Under the pieces are notes generated by a model that did no database searches, was not told where the DNA came from, and saw only the letters and a program-made list of their open reading frames with translations. This document shows, piece by piece, positions 46,597 through 58,669 of a stretch of 64,000 nucleotides of DNA. The position numbers and the translations under genes are program-made. The stretch is from Talinum fruticosum (lineage: Eukaryota; Streptophyta; Magnoliopsida; Caryophyllales; Talinaceae), in NCBI GenBank assembly GCA_021018815.1, contig JAITYX010000125.1, positions 372,001 through 436,000 on the forward strand, given 5' to 3'. How positions within the stretch are numbered: position 1 is the stretch's first letter; every line of letters starts with the position of its first letter.

Positions 46597-47177
46597 AGGT
46601 TTTAGTGTCATTATGAGCTTTAATTAGGATCCTAAGTCAATGTCATTAAGTGGTATGAGGAAATAGGACGATAAGTTCATTACCTCATCGCTTCCTTAGT
46701 TACACCTAGATATCTTAGGTAACATATTGTGGTAATTCCTAGAGGGCTCGTTATTTTCCGATATAATCCTAGAGACATTAATATTATTTCTTACAGATAC
46801 AAATAATAGTAATTGTTGGGTGCATTACAAATCAATCATTTTAATGAACCTTAGTATTATGACACCCGTAATTTGTAACCAATTATATGTTGAAAACATA
46901 TAATGTTACTTGATCGTTATTAGTAATGATTATATCAACTTGTAATATTTGACTATATTGGGAAAAAAAACATATATATAAACACATATCATTTATTGTG
47001 TGTATGAATCGAATATGACCCTTTACATAGAATATTAATAGGATATATGTTTATGTCTTGGTGAATACATAAGAGATGTTATGTAGAGAGACAAAAGTTA
47101 AATCGTTGCCTTGGTAATTATGTGAACAAGCATGACGTGAATTATATTGGAGGACAATGAAAGCTATTGAATATTAA
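46597..47177 (+). other. G1c internal leader, non-coding
   Basis: This follows the primer site. No gag or pol motif is visible. It is AT-rich and has probably lost its coding part. It is interrupted by the inverted-repeat element at 47178. Confidence 0.45.
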
Positions 47178-48268
47178 GGGCATGTTTGGTTGGATGTAAT
47201 CAAAGTGGTAATGCAATCAAATTGGTAATGGTGATTACATTACCATGTTTGGTTACAACTTTGTAATGCAATCAAAATTGCATTGTAATCACATTAACCT
47301 TTACCTATACAATTACAATTACTTAAACATTTACTAAACAATCGTGATTACATCAATTCTTATAATCAAATTTTAACACACTTCTAATAATTTTCTCTCT
47401 CTCCTCCCCCTCAATTCCATATCCATTTTTCTCTCCTCCTTGGCAAGCAAAAAATTTATCCATTTAATAAGAAACTAATTTTTTTTCTTCTATTATCTTA
47501 ATATATTATATGATCGTTAAATCATTAAGAGAAAATTTTAACTTTAATATTTTAGATTTAAAATTTAAGTATTCAATTAAGAAGATAAAAGAAGCTTAAA
47601 TTAAATTTTTAGATCAAATTTTTTTCCTTGTTAACACTTATCTTTAATTCAATAAATATTTATCATAAATAAAATAATTTTAGTTTGGTTTTTTATTCAT
47701 GAAAAAATTCAAAACTTAATTATATGATAGAAGAGATTAAAAAAATCTCAAACATAAATTTAGAGTTTAAAATTTTGTTATGTGGATAACATTTATCTTC
47801 ACTACGAAAAACATTTATTGTCACTAGAATAATCGAATTGATCTTTTTGGCACCAAAAAGATTTAAAATTAGGAAATATGATATAAAAGATTAAAAAAAT
47901 CTCAAATATGATTTTGAATTTAAAATATTTTCGTGTGGATAACATTTATCTTTATTACTATATTTATTGTTATTAGAATAATATAGTTGATATTTGCAAT
48001 AAAACTTTATTATTCGATAGAAAATATTTTTAAAAGGTCAAATCTAAATATGTAGCTGAAATTTTTATTTAGATAGCATTTATCTCCACTATAATAATTT
48101 AATTACTAACTTTGGTCATTAAAATAATACATTAACATTGTGATTACATTACACTTTTTATATAACCAAACATGGTAATGTAATTGTTGTCCCATTACAT
48201 TACATATCTAATTACATTACATAGTTGATTACATTACATCCTAATTGCATTACATCCAACCAAGCGCC
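47178..48268. mobile_element. Non-autonomous terminal-inverted-repeat DNA element
   Basis: The left end reads GGGCATGTTTGGTTGGATGT. The right end is its near complement, ATTACATCCAACCAAGCGCC. Just inside, TGTAATGCAATC-like words are repeated in both orientations. The 1091 bp between are very AT-rich with no open frame. The terminus resembles plant hAT- or PIF/Harbinger-derived elements (GGGCCTGTTTGG-type ends). A clean target duplication is not visible, so the superfamily is undecided. Confidence 0.7.
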
Positions 48269-48677
48269 ACATAAGTACATTAGAACTAATTATATGGGTA
48301 GAGTAACTCTTTTGTGGTCTATTGAGAAACATTTGGGTCTTAGATATCATGATTATTGTCCATTAAATGGAGTTTTACGTTCTTGATAAGGGTACTCCTT
48401 CTTTGAAACAAATGAAGGATTTTACAAAGGTAAGGGGATTGTTTGGTTCAAGTATACATACTTATGTTATAGCATATTATAGTGATTGAGATATTTATGA
48501 AAGTTGATATAGTTAAGTTATATTTGGATTTGTTATAAGAGAAAAAATGGCTAGGTTATAATATAAACAATGGGATTATGCGAACAAATTTTGTGGAAAT
48601 TAATAGTGACCTTCATACAAAACGAGATTATGATCTTGAGGTATGGAAGACGTGTTCTATAATTTGTTTTAAAAAAG
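48269..48677. other. Unassigned stretch between DNA element and Sirevirus C
   Basis: No gene recognised. It may be further degenerate G1c internal sequence. It ends at the exact LTR terminus of Sirevirus C. Confidence 0.4.
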
Positions 48678-50293
48678 TGAAGACTCAAACTTTAAACTTA
48701 CACTTTTCCGAGTTCCATCGAGAAAGCGGTATAAGACTTCTTCTCCTATAGAGTTTTGATTCCAAGCCATTCCATATGCCTTAGAAACTTTTCCGAGTAA
48801 TATAGCATTTTCTCCGAGTGTTATAGAATCTACTATATATGTTTCCGATTATTTCGACTGATCGACCGACTCAGAAAGCTTACGTCTACATGCCTCTTCA
48901 CACTCAATTCCGAGTCACTCAACACCCGGGTATGTCGCATGTTCAAACACTTTTGTTCACACACAAAAACTTAGGTCCGACTTCATGTTACGAGAATTAC
49001 ACTGTTAATTCTCTATTCCAAGTTAGCTTATTTAGTTTGAACCTTGTTTAGTCTAGATCAAGTTTGTTTACTCGATATTCTTTATCTAACTTGATTCTCT
49101 TTTAGACCGACTCGGATGGAATTTGAGCCTCATGGATATTAGACTCGGAAAATTCCATTCCTTTTCCGACTCGGATAATTAGTCACTTAATTATATTAAT
49201 TACGTTATGATATGTGTCTAATCTTGGACTAAAGTATTTTATACTTTGAGAACCAAATTGATTTATTTTTGTAGGTTATTCAAACATCGCTATCCTAATT
49301 TTGAACTATAAAAGTAACCGAGCTTCAAAACATCAAATCATCAGCGGACAAGGCTTTTTCCACCTCCGACCTAGCCCCGGACAATCGTGTCGGGATTGTC
49401 TGTTTCCACAATTGGAAATCTAGAACACCAAGCTCAACGGTGGTTTCCACCTTTATTTTTTAAGACACTACCAGGTGGTTTTGGGACTTCCAAAGTAGTT
49501 AAGAACCGTTGCTCAATGTTCATATCTCAACGGATATTTTCCGAGTGACTAAGAAAATCCTTTACAACGGTCACAAAGGACATCCAGTCGGAAGATGGAC
49601 ACAACGGTTAAGCTGCTTGGTCACCTATAAATAGAAGCCAACTTTCAAGACTTGAAGATTGCCGAATCTATTGTTAATACACATACTTGAGCAAAAGTCA
49701 TTGTATTCATTCTCAATCTTCTAATTAGAACTCCAATTCTATATTTAATAACTTTCCGAGTTGTAAGGTCTTGTACTCGATTACAAACACTATCTTTCCG
49801 ACTGTCTAAGTAAGGTCCCTTAACCGAGTTGTAAGGGTTAACTCAGCTTAGTTGTCCCTAATTGTGAGGGTGATCTCGGTTAGGGAGTATTAGATCGAGA
49901 TAAGGTGATTTTTGAGTCTAGGAAAAACTTGTAAAGAGTTGTTTAAGGGAGCAACTCGAAGTCAAGTCGGTCTACTGTATTTTGTGGACTCAATATAGTG
50001 GATTTGACTTCGTGCTTGGATTAGCACGGTCCGTGGTTTTATGCCCCAGGAGGGTTTCCACGTACTTTATGAGTTATACTTTTTGAGTGCATTCTAGACT
50101 CGGACAGGTCTTAAAGTGCCGTTTAATTTGCTTCTTCATTTTGCATCGAATTACGAGTTAATGCTTTTCCGAGTTTATCCTTCCCTCTCACTCACCTCGG
50201 ATTCATATCTGTTTTAATTTTCAAGCAAGTTTCCTCATCACCCTATTCACCCCCTTCTAGGGTGATTTATACTCTCCAACAGACAAACCTTCA
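48678..50293 (+). repeat. 5' LTR of Sirevirus C
   Basis: It starts TGAAGACTC and ends ACCTTCA, giving short inverted ends TGAAG...CTTCA. TATAAATA is at 49626-49633, followed by GAAGCCAACTTTC. A region of short repeated units with GTAAGGGTTAACTCAGC lies at 49830-49890. Length is 1616 bp. Confidence 0.9.
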
Positions 50294-50295
50294 AT

Positions 50296-50307
50296 TGGTA
50301 TCGAGCC
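50296..50307 (+). other. Primer binding site of Sirevirus C
   Basis: TGGTATCGAGCC, two bases after the LTR. It equals the tRNA-iMet site TGGTATCAGAGCC with one base missing at the CAG position. Confidence 0.8.
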
Positions 50308-50352
50308 AAGCCTTTTAGAAAGGATCTAACCATCCAAAGGTTTAAAGATCAA

Positions 50353-52150
50353 ATGGCTCGAGAAAAATAGAGAGTTCGATGAAGGAAGATCTTCCAGCGA
50401 GACCACCAAAGTTCAAAGGATCCAACTTCGTGCACTATAAGAAACTCATGGAATATTTCCTGCTAGATCATGATGTGGATGTTTGGAACATCATACAAGT
50501 AGGCAACTACATTCCTATGAAGACGGAAGAAACAAGACTCGTACCCAAGACAAAGGCCGAGTTTACAGGTGATGAAGCGGAAAAGTTCGGAAAGAACTTC
50601 AAGGCGATGAACATTCTAATGTGCGCCATCAGCTCGAAGAATACAACCGAGTGTCAACCTATGACACAGCCAAAGAAGTGTGGAACACACTTGTCAACAC
50701 TTATGAAAGCACAAGCCGAGTCGGACAAGCGAAGATAAGCCAATATCTTCATAAATATGAGCTGTTCAAGATGGAGCCGAAGAAAACATCACTCGGATGT
50801 TCATTCGATTTACTAAGATTACCAACAATCTCAAATCTCTGGGTAAAAAGATCTCCCATGAGGAAATGTGCAAAAAATACTCGAAGCCTACCCAAGAAAA
50901 GATGGGGTCCCAAAGTGATAGCTATTGAAGAGGCTCGGAGCTTGTCTCTACTAAAGCCGGATGAACTCATTAGTAAGCTTCTCACCCATGATATCCAACT
51001 GGAAGAGGAGGATGCAGAGGTCGAGCACCAAAAAGAACGTTGCGCCGAAAGCCTCGAAACCGAGAGAAGCAGATCTGAGTTCTTCGACTCGGAAGAGGAT
51101 CCCATGGCACTTATCGCTAGAGGCTTCAAGAGAATAATGAAGCACAAGAGATGGGATAAGAAGCCAAAAGAAAAGTTCCACAAGATAGATAAGAAGGATA
51201 GAAAAGGTAAATACTCTTCCCCTTCAAAGTTATCTTTCCTTAAGAACTCAGTCTGTTTTGAATGTGACAGCAAGGAACACATAGTCAAAGACTGTCCAAA
51301 GAGAAAAAGGGACAGAAAGAAGAAAAAGGCCATGATGGCCACATGGAGTGACGAGGACTCATCGGAAGATGACGAGGACTCGAGATGATTCAAAGTGTCC
51401 GATGGCACTTTCGACTCGAAGTGGAAATAGAGTCGGACACGGATCAATCGAACAATGATGAAGCAAATCCTCAAGAGGTAATTGAATACATTCTCAAATT
51501 CTCCAAAGTTCATTTAGCTAAGTATATTTTCACCTTGGAAGAGAAGTCCAATTCTGATTCTTCTCATTTTAGAGAACAACTTGAGTCAATTTTTTCAGAG
51601 AACATTTCTTTAAAAATTGAGTAGGTAAAACTGAGACTTACACTCGAGAGAACTCAAGATTAGTGCTCAATCCAATGAGACTAAGTCCGAGCTACTCGAA
51701 AAGAAAATGAGCAACTAAAGCAAAAACTCAACGAGTCTCAAGATCTTGTTTTAAAGTTTACTCAAGGTTAGAAGAACCTAGATATGCTCTTGGGATCTCA
51801 ATGTGTCTCCTTCAGAAAAGAAGGTCTTGGTTTTAACAAAGAGGTGGAATCCAATTCCTACTCGAGCTTTTCAAAAGGATTCCGGAGCTGTAAAGTTCGG
51901 GAAGGCTGAGCACGATCCCATTCATAAAAATGAAAAGAGGACTGAACCCGGACTAACTTATAGAAGAAAACCATCTCCACCGATTTATAAAAGAAAAGTT
52001 TTTCAAAAGAAAGAGACATAGACTCGAGTTCTCTAAATGGAAGACTTAGAATCGGAGCAGACCTAAAGTCATTCAAATGCGGGTTCAGAAAAACCTTCTT
52101 CCTCCGAAAAGAACCATAGTAAAGGGTATTACTTGGGTTCGTTCGAGGAA
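50353..52150 (+). pseudogene. Sirevirus C gag
   Basis: The ATG at 50353 is followed by a stop six codons in, and the frame reopens at 50379. Blocks: PPKFKGSNFVHYKKLMEYFL, LVPKTKAEFTGDEAEKF, FKAMNILMCAI, then in another frame YLHKYELFKM, GPKVIAIEEARSL, LISKLLTHDIQLEEED. The intact CCHC knuckle CFECDSKEHIVKDC is at 51254-51295, then a Lys/Arg stretch and AMMATWSDEDSSEDDEDS. The C-terminal part (51460-51620) is a predicted coiled-coil-like region with FTLEEKSNSDSSHF. The gag would package RNA and form particles. Frameshifts near 50640 and 51385 disable it. Confidence 0.85.
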
Positions 52151-52179
52151 GTGAAAAGGGTTAGTTTGTTTCTGTTTTG

Positions 52180-55100
52180 CAGGCCACTCGGAAAAGATCA
52201 AAAGGACATTGGTACTGGACGGTGGATGCTCACGCCACATGTCGGAGACTCGGGACACTTTTCCGAGTTAGAAGAGTACAAACGAGGAAAAGTCACATTT
52301 TGAGATGACAGCAAAGGTAAGATAATTGGGATAGGCAAGATTGGAAACGGAGGCAATCCGGTCAGCCCACTATACCTGGTCAAAGTATTAAAGTACAACT
52401 CGCTTAGCATTTCTCGGTTGTGTGATAAAGGTCAAGAGGTAAGATTCATTCAAACCAACTGTTACATTTCGATGACACTACCAAGGAGATCAAGCTCTCG
52501 GGTAACACTTACATTATTCCTCTTTCGACCCAAGTCGAATTTATCTTGTTTAAAAGTATCACTTCTTGATGACTCATGGACATGGCATCCTAGATTAGGT
52601 CATGTTAGCATGCATACTATGAAGAAACCGACATCTCATGGTTTAGTCACGAGGATTGCATAATAGTGCTTTTAAGAAAGATAAGATTTGTGAAGCTTGC
52701 ATAAAAGGGAAACAAGTCAGATCATCTTTCAAATCTCTGAAGACAGTTTCCACATCCAAGGTGCTTGAAATGCTACACATGGACTTATGTGGTGAAATCC
52801 CTATTAAGAGTCTTGGAGGTAAATCATATGTACTTGTTATTGTTGATGATCACTCACGATTTACCTAGGTGTGTTTTCTTAAGCATAAAAATGAAGCATT
52901 CAAAGAGTTAAGCAAGCTCTGCAGGAAAATCCAAGTTAAGTCTCGGATTTAGATTCAAAGAATTCAAACCGACCATGGAAGGGAGTTCGACTACTCGGAA
53001 TTTGCGAGCTTTGTGACAAGAATGACATCTCCCACAACTTCTTAGCACCAAGAACTCCTAAACGAGAATGGAGTAGTTGAGAGAAAGAACAGAACTCTTG
53101 AAGAAATAGCTAGGACAATGATGATTGAACACAATCTACCCTACTATTTCTAGGCTGAGGCAGTCAACACAGCCAACTACACGTTGAACAGATGCCTCAT
53201 CGGACCCATTACGAAGAAAACACCGTACAAGCACTACAAAGGGAAGAAACCCAATATTTCATACTTCAAACCCTTTGGATGTAAGTGTTTTGTTGACAAC
53301 AATGGTAAGGATCACCTGACCAAGTTTGATGCTCGGTCGAGATGAAGGTATTTTTTGGGTTATTCACCTCGTAGTAAAGCTTATCGGATTTTCAATAAGA
53401 GAACTAACAAAGTGGAAGAAAGCATCCACGTTGTGTTTGATGAACTTGAACAGAAAAAACCAAGTGAGTCAACATTCGCAGACCTAAAGCTCGGCAGAAA
53501 TGATAATCGTGATGAAAACGAGCCTATCGGGAATCAAACCCAACCTACTCAAAATGAAGTCACTCGAACGAAGTGACTCGGAATGAGACAACTCAAGAAC
53601 CCGCTCGGAATGATGAAGGACAATCGATTAACAAGATCACTCGGAACAAGCTTCGAAGATCAAGCAATTCAGCCTACGGATCTGGTGAATCGGAGAACAG
53701 GTAGAGCATTCAAGTATATTTCTAGTCATCCACTAGAAAACATATTATCCGATATCAACAGTGGGTAAGAACTCATTCCTCTCTTCAGAATCTATGTGCA
53801 TTCACTGTATTCATTTCATTAATTGAACCTAAAAATGCACTAGAGGCCCCAAATGATCGTGAATGGGTAGAGGCCATGCAAGAGGAACTCAATCAATTCG
53901 AAAGAAACCAAGTCTGGACTCGACCAAACGACCTTCGACCACCCAGTCATAGGAACCAAGTGGATTTTCAAGAACAAACAGGATGAAGGTAGATTGATAG
54001 TCAGAAACAAGGCTAGACTTATGGCTCAAGGCTACAATCGGGAAGAAGGGATTGATTGTGGGGAAACCTTTGCACCTGTAGCCGAATTGAAGCCATTAGA
54101 ATTCTGTTGGCATTTGCATCTAGCATGAATATCAAGTTATATCAAATAGATGTGAAGTGTGCTTTTCTCAATGGTTTTATCGAAGAGGAAGTATACGTTG
54201 AGCAGCCCCTGGATTTGAAAACTCAGATTTTCCAAATCATGTTTTCAAGCTTCAAAAAGCTCTTTATGGTCTTAAACAAGCACCCAGAGCTTGGTATGAA
54301 AGACTGAGCAATTTCTTGGTTCAAAATGATTTTAGAAGAGGTCGGATCGACAAGACCCTCTTTATAAAAACCAAGGGGAAAGATTTCCTTATCGCTCGAG
54401 ATATATGTTGATGACATAATTTTTGGAGCTACTAATGAAATTATGTGTCGAGATTTTTCTGAGTTAATGAGACAAGAATTTCAAATGAGTATGATGGTAG
54501 AACTCAATTTCTTCCTTGGCCTACAAATCAAACAAGACAAAGATGGAATCTATGTCCATCAATCAAAGTACATCAAGGAGCTGCTGAAAAAGTATAAACT
54601 TCAAGATGCGAAGCATGCAGCAACACCTATGAGCGATGAGCTTGAAGCTGGACTCGGACGAAAAAAGTAAAGCAATAGATCGAAACTCTATCGAAGTATG
54701 ATTGGATCTTTGCTATATCTTACTTCCGAGTAGACCAGATATAATGTTTAGTGTCCGTCTATACGCAAGATTCCAAGCTAATCCAAAAGAATCACATCTC
54801 ACTGCGGTGAAGAGAATATTCGAGATATCTTGCAGGGACTCGGAATTTAGGTCTTTGGTACTCAAGAGACTCGGAACCGACTCTCACTGAATACTCGGAT
54901 GTTTATTACGCTGGATACAAAGTTGATAGAAAGAGCACCTCAGGAGCTTGCCGATTTCTAGGTCAATCCTTAATATCTTGGCACTCAAAGAAGCAAAACT
55001 CAGTAGCTCAATCAACTGCCGAGGCTGAGTATATTGCAGCTGGAGCATGTTGTGCTCAGATTTTATGGATAAAGCAACACTTGAAAGATCTTGGACTTTG

Positions 55101-55211
55101 TTTCAAATAAGTTCCAATCAAGTGTGATAATCATAGTGCAATCAGCATCACCAAAAATCGAGTTCAAGCACTCAAAGACGAAACACATTGAGGCCATGTA
55201 TCATTTCCTAA
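52180..55211 (+). pseudogene. Sirevirus C pol, cut in RNase H
   Basis: Protease motif LDGGCSRHM (DGGC at 52218-52229). GAG-pre-integrase with WHPRLGHVSMHTMKK and CEACIKGKQ (52570-52720). Integrase core LHMDLCGE (first Asp codon 52782-52784), TDHGREFD (Asp 52971-52973) and NGVVERKNR (Glu 53079-53081). The chromatin-side linker contains KAYRIFNKRTNKVEESIHVV. RT has DVKCAFLNGFIEEEVYVEQP and YVDD (54404-54415), then LNFFLGLQIKQDKDGIYVHQ. RNase H has STAEAEYIAAGACCAQILWI and ends at KHIEAMYHF, where copy D inserted. Stops and frameshifts are frequent, several at CTG/CTCG positions. Confidence 0.85.
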
Positions 55212-56785
55212 TGAAGACTCATATTTTACACCTCACTTTTCCGAGTTCTATCAAGGGAATCAGGTATAAGATTTTCTCGGTTATAAAGTTTTGATTCCAA
55301 GTGATTCCCTGTACCTTAGAAACTTTTCCGAGTGATAGAGTATTTTCCCGAAGTGTTATAGAAATTATTTCATGTATGTATACATAACTCGTGTGACTCG
55401 AAAGGATATCTCGCACTCACTATGTTACACTAAGTTCCGAGTGACTCATCACTTAGAATTATCGCGTGTTCGAACGCCGGTATTCGCATAACCGTACTCG
55501 GGACTGACTTCATATTACAGGTGTTATTCCGTAAGAGTCGGCGCTTACTTATCTTTTAGGCCGACTTAGATGGAAACCCCGTTTGAATCATGCTCGGTCT
55601 AGATCAAGTTTATTTCCTCCGATATTCTTTAGTTAACTTGATTCTCTTTTAGATCGACTCGAGATGGAATTTTGAGTATCATGAATATTAGACTCGGAAA
55701 ATTCCATTCCTTTTCCGACCCAGATAATTAGTCACTTAATTATCTTAATTATATCATTATCCGTGTCTAATCTTGGACCAAAGTATTTTATACTTTGAGA
55801 ACCAAAATTGTTTTACTTTTGTAGGTGATTCAAACGAGGCTATCCTAAATTTGAATTACAAAAGTAACCGACTTAAAAATGTCAAATCACCAGACAAACA
55901 AGGCTTTTCCACCTCTAACCTAGCCCTAGACACTCGTGTCGGGGTTGTCCATTTCCGAAATGGAAATCTGCAACACTAAGCTCATCGGTGGTTTCCACCT
56001 TACTTCCGAAGACATCATCAGTTCTTATTTCAACGGATGTTTTCCGAGTGACTCGAAAAATCCTACACAACGGTCATAAAGGAACTTCCAGTCGGATGTT
56101 GGACACAACAGCTAAGCTACTTGGTCATCTATAAATAGAAGCCGAATCTCAAGACTTGAAGATTGCTTGAACCAATTGTAAAAATACATACTTGATCAAA
56201 AGTCATTGTATTCATTCTCAATCTTCTTCTTAGAACTCCAATTCCGTATTTTTATATTCCGAGTTGTAAGGTCTTGTACTCGATTACAAACTCTTTTCTT
56301 ACTCTCTAAGTAAGGTCCCTTGACTGAGCTGTAAAGGTTAACTCAGCTCGGTTGTCCCTAACTTGTAAGGGTTATCTCAGCTAGGAAGTAGTAGATCGGA
56401 TAAGGGAATTTCGAGTCTAGGAAAAACTTGTAAGGAGTTGTCTAAGTGAGCGACTGGGGTTGAGTCGATCTACTATATTTTGTGGACTCAAAATAGTGGA
56501 TTTGACTTCGTGCTCGAATTAGCAAGGTTCGTGGTTTTCCGCCCCAGGAGTGTTTCCACATACTTTCGTGTTACCGGTTTTCGAGTATACTCTAGACTCG
56601 GATTGTTTACTTGTTCGATCTATTACGCTTCTATATTCTTTCTCGATTTTGAGTCGAGTCTTTTACGAGTTCATCTTTGACTTTAACTCTACTTAGACAA
56701 ATTTATTCCTTAATCGAAGCAAATTTCATCATCACCCTATTCACCCCCTCTAGGGTGACTTAGCCTCTCCAAGGGCTAACTTTCA
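55212..56785 (+). repeat. 5' LTR of Sirevirus D
   Basis: It starts TGAAGACTC and ends AACTTTCA. TATAAATA is at 56130-56137, followed by GAAGCC. Length is 1574 bp. The five bases to the left are CCTAA; the matching right-hand duplication would be beyond D's lost 3' end. Confidence 0.9.
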
Positions 56786-56787
56786 AT

Positions 56788-56799
56788 TGGTATCGAGCC
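56788..56799 (+). other. Primer binding site of Sirevirus D
   Basis: TGGTATCGAGCC, identical to copy C and one base short of the tRNA-iMet site. Confidence 0.8.
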
Positions 56800-56843
56800 T
56801 AGCCTTTCGAAAGGATCTAACCATCCAAAGGTTTAAAGATCCA

Positions 56844-58640
56844 ATGGCTCATAACATTCGAGAGTTCGATGAAGAAAGATCTTCCAATAGACCACCAAAG
56901 TTCAAAGGATCCAACTTTGTGCACTCGGAAGAAACTCATGGAATGTTTCATCCTGGATCATGATGAAGATGTTTGGAACATCATACAAGAAGGAAACTAC
57001 CTTCCCATGAAGACAGAAGAAACAAGAATTGTGCCCAAAACAAAGGCAGAGTTCACAGCTGATGAAGCTGAAAATTTCAGAAAGAACTTCAAGGCTATGA
57101 ACATTCTTATGTGCATCATCGGCTCGGAAGAATATAACCGAGTGTCTGCCAGTGACAAAGCCAAAGAAGTGTAGGACACACTGGTCGACACTTGTGAAGG
57201 TACAAGCCGAGTCGAACAAGCAAAGACAGGCCAATATCTTCATAAATATGAGCTATTCAAGATGGAGCCGGAAGAAAACATCACTCGGATATTTATTCGA
57301 TTTACGAAATTACCAATAATCTCAAATCTCTAGGTAAAAGATCTCCCATGAAGAAATGTGCAGAAAAATACTCGAAGCCTACCCAAGAAAAGATGGGTTC
57401 CCAAGGTGACAGCTATCGAAGAGGCTCGGAATATATCTCTACCGAAGCCGGATGAACTCATTGGGAAGCTTCTCAGCCATGAGATCCACCTAGAGGAGGA
57501 GGATGCAGAGGTCAGCACCAAAAAGAACATTGCGCTGAAAGCCTTAGAAACCAAAGAACCAAATCCGAGCTCCTCGACTCGGAAGAGGATCCCATGGCAC
57601 TTATTGCTAGAGGCTTCAAGAGAATGATGAAGAATAAGAGATGGGATAAGAAGCCAAAAGCGAGTTCTATAAGAAAGACAAGAAGGATAGAAAAGGTAAA
57701 TACTCTTCTCCCTCAAAGTTATCTTGGACTAAGAACTCTGGATGCTTTGAATGTAGCAGCAAGGAACACATAGTCAAAGATTGTCCAAAGAGAAAACGAG
57801 ACAGAAAGAAGAAAAAAGGCTATGATGGCCACATGGAGTGACGAGGACTCATCGGAAGATGACGAGGACTCGGATGCCTCAAAGTGTCTAATGACACTCT
57901 CGACTCGAAGCGAAACATAGTCGGGCTCGGATCAATCGAGATAATGAGGAAGCAAATCCTCAAGAGGTAATTGAGTACTTTCTCAAATTCTCCAAAGCTG
58001 ATTTAGCTAAGTATAATTTCACTTTGGAAGAAAAGTCCAATTCGATTCTTCTCACTTTAAAGAACAACTTGAGTCAATTTCCTCCGAGAGCATCTCTTTA
58101 AAAATGAGTTGGAAAAGCTGAGACTCACACTCGAGAGAACTCAAGACTAGTGGTCAAATAAATGAGACTAAGTCCGAGTTACTCGAAGAGAAAATGAGCA
58201 GCTAAAGCAAAAGCTCAATGAGTCTCAAGATCTTGCTTTAAAGTTTACTCAAGGTCAGAATAACCTTGACATGCTCTTGGGATCTCAATGTGTCTCCTTC
58301 GAAAAGAGGGTCTTGGTTTTAACAAAGATGAGGAATCAAATTCCTCCTCGGAACTTTTCAAGAAGGATTCCGTAAGCTGTAAAGTTTAGGAAAGCTGAGC
58401 ATGGTCCTACTCATAAGAAAGAAAAAGGACTCGAACCCAGAATAGTTTATAGGAGAAAACCATCTCCATCGTTTTCAAAAAGAAAAATCTTTCAAAAGAA
58501 AGAGACACGGACTCAGTTCTCTAAATAGAAGACTCGGAATTAGACTAGACCAAAAGTTATTCAAATCTGGGTTCCGAAAAACCTTCTTCCTCGAAAAGGA
58601 CCTCAAGCAAAGAGTGTTACTTGGGTTCGATAGAGGAAGT
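56844..58640 (+). pseudogene. Sirevirus D gag
   Basis: The ATG is at 56844. The N-terminal PPKFKGSNF block is followed by a +1 shift at CACTCGGAAG (CAC TGG AAG in a normal frame, HWKKLMECF). The frame 56869-57174 carries KKLMECFILDHDEDVWNIIQ and FKAMNILMCII. Then come PKVTAIEEARNISLPKPDEL, an intact CCHC knuckle CFECSSKEHIVKDC (57743-57784), and an acidic TWSDEDSSEDDEDSD stretch. A coiled-coil-like tail follows. Frameshifts make it non-functional. Confidence 0.85.
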
Positions 58641-58669
58641 GAGAAGGTCTCTGTTTTGCAGGTTACTCG

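Larger units (their letters stand above)
48678..55211 (+). mobile_element. Sirevirus C (Ty1/copia), 5' part
   Basis: LTR (48678-50293), primer site, gag, protease, integrase, RT and most of RNase H lie in order. The element is interrupted inside RNase H, after the KHIEAMYHFL segment, by the exact LTR start of copy D. Its 3' end and 3' LTR are outside the window or lost. It is the best-preserved gag copy here (open frame of 255 codons at 50621-51388). Confidence 0.85.

Noticed and set aside
50749..51513. 254-codon open frame on the minus strand
   Set aside because: It is the antisense shadow of Sirevirus C gag; the plus strand carries the recognisable motifs.
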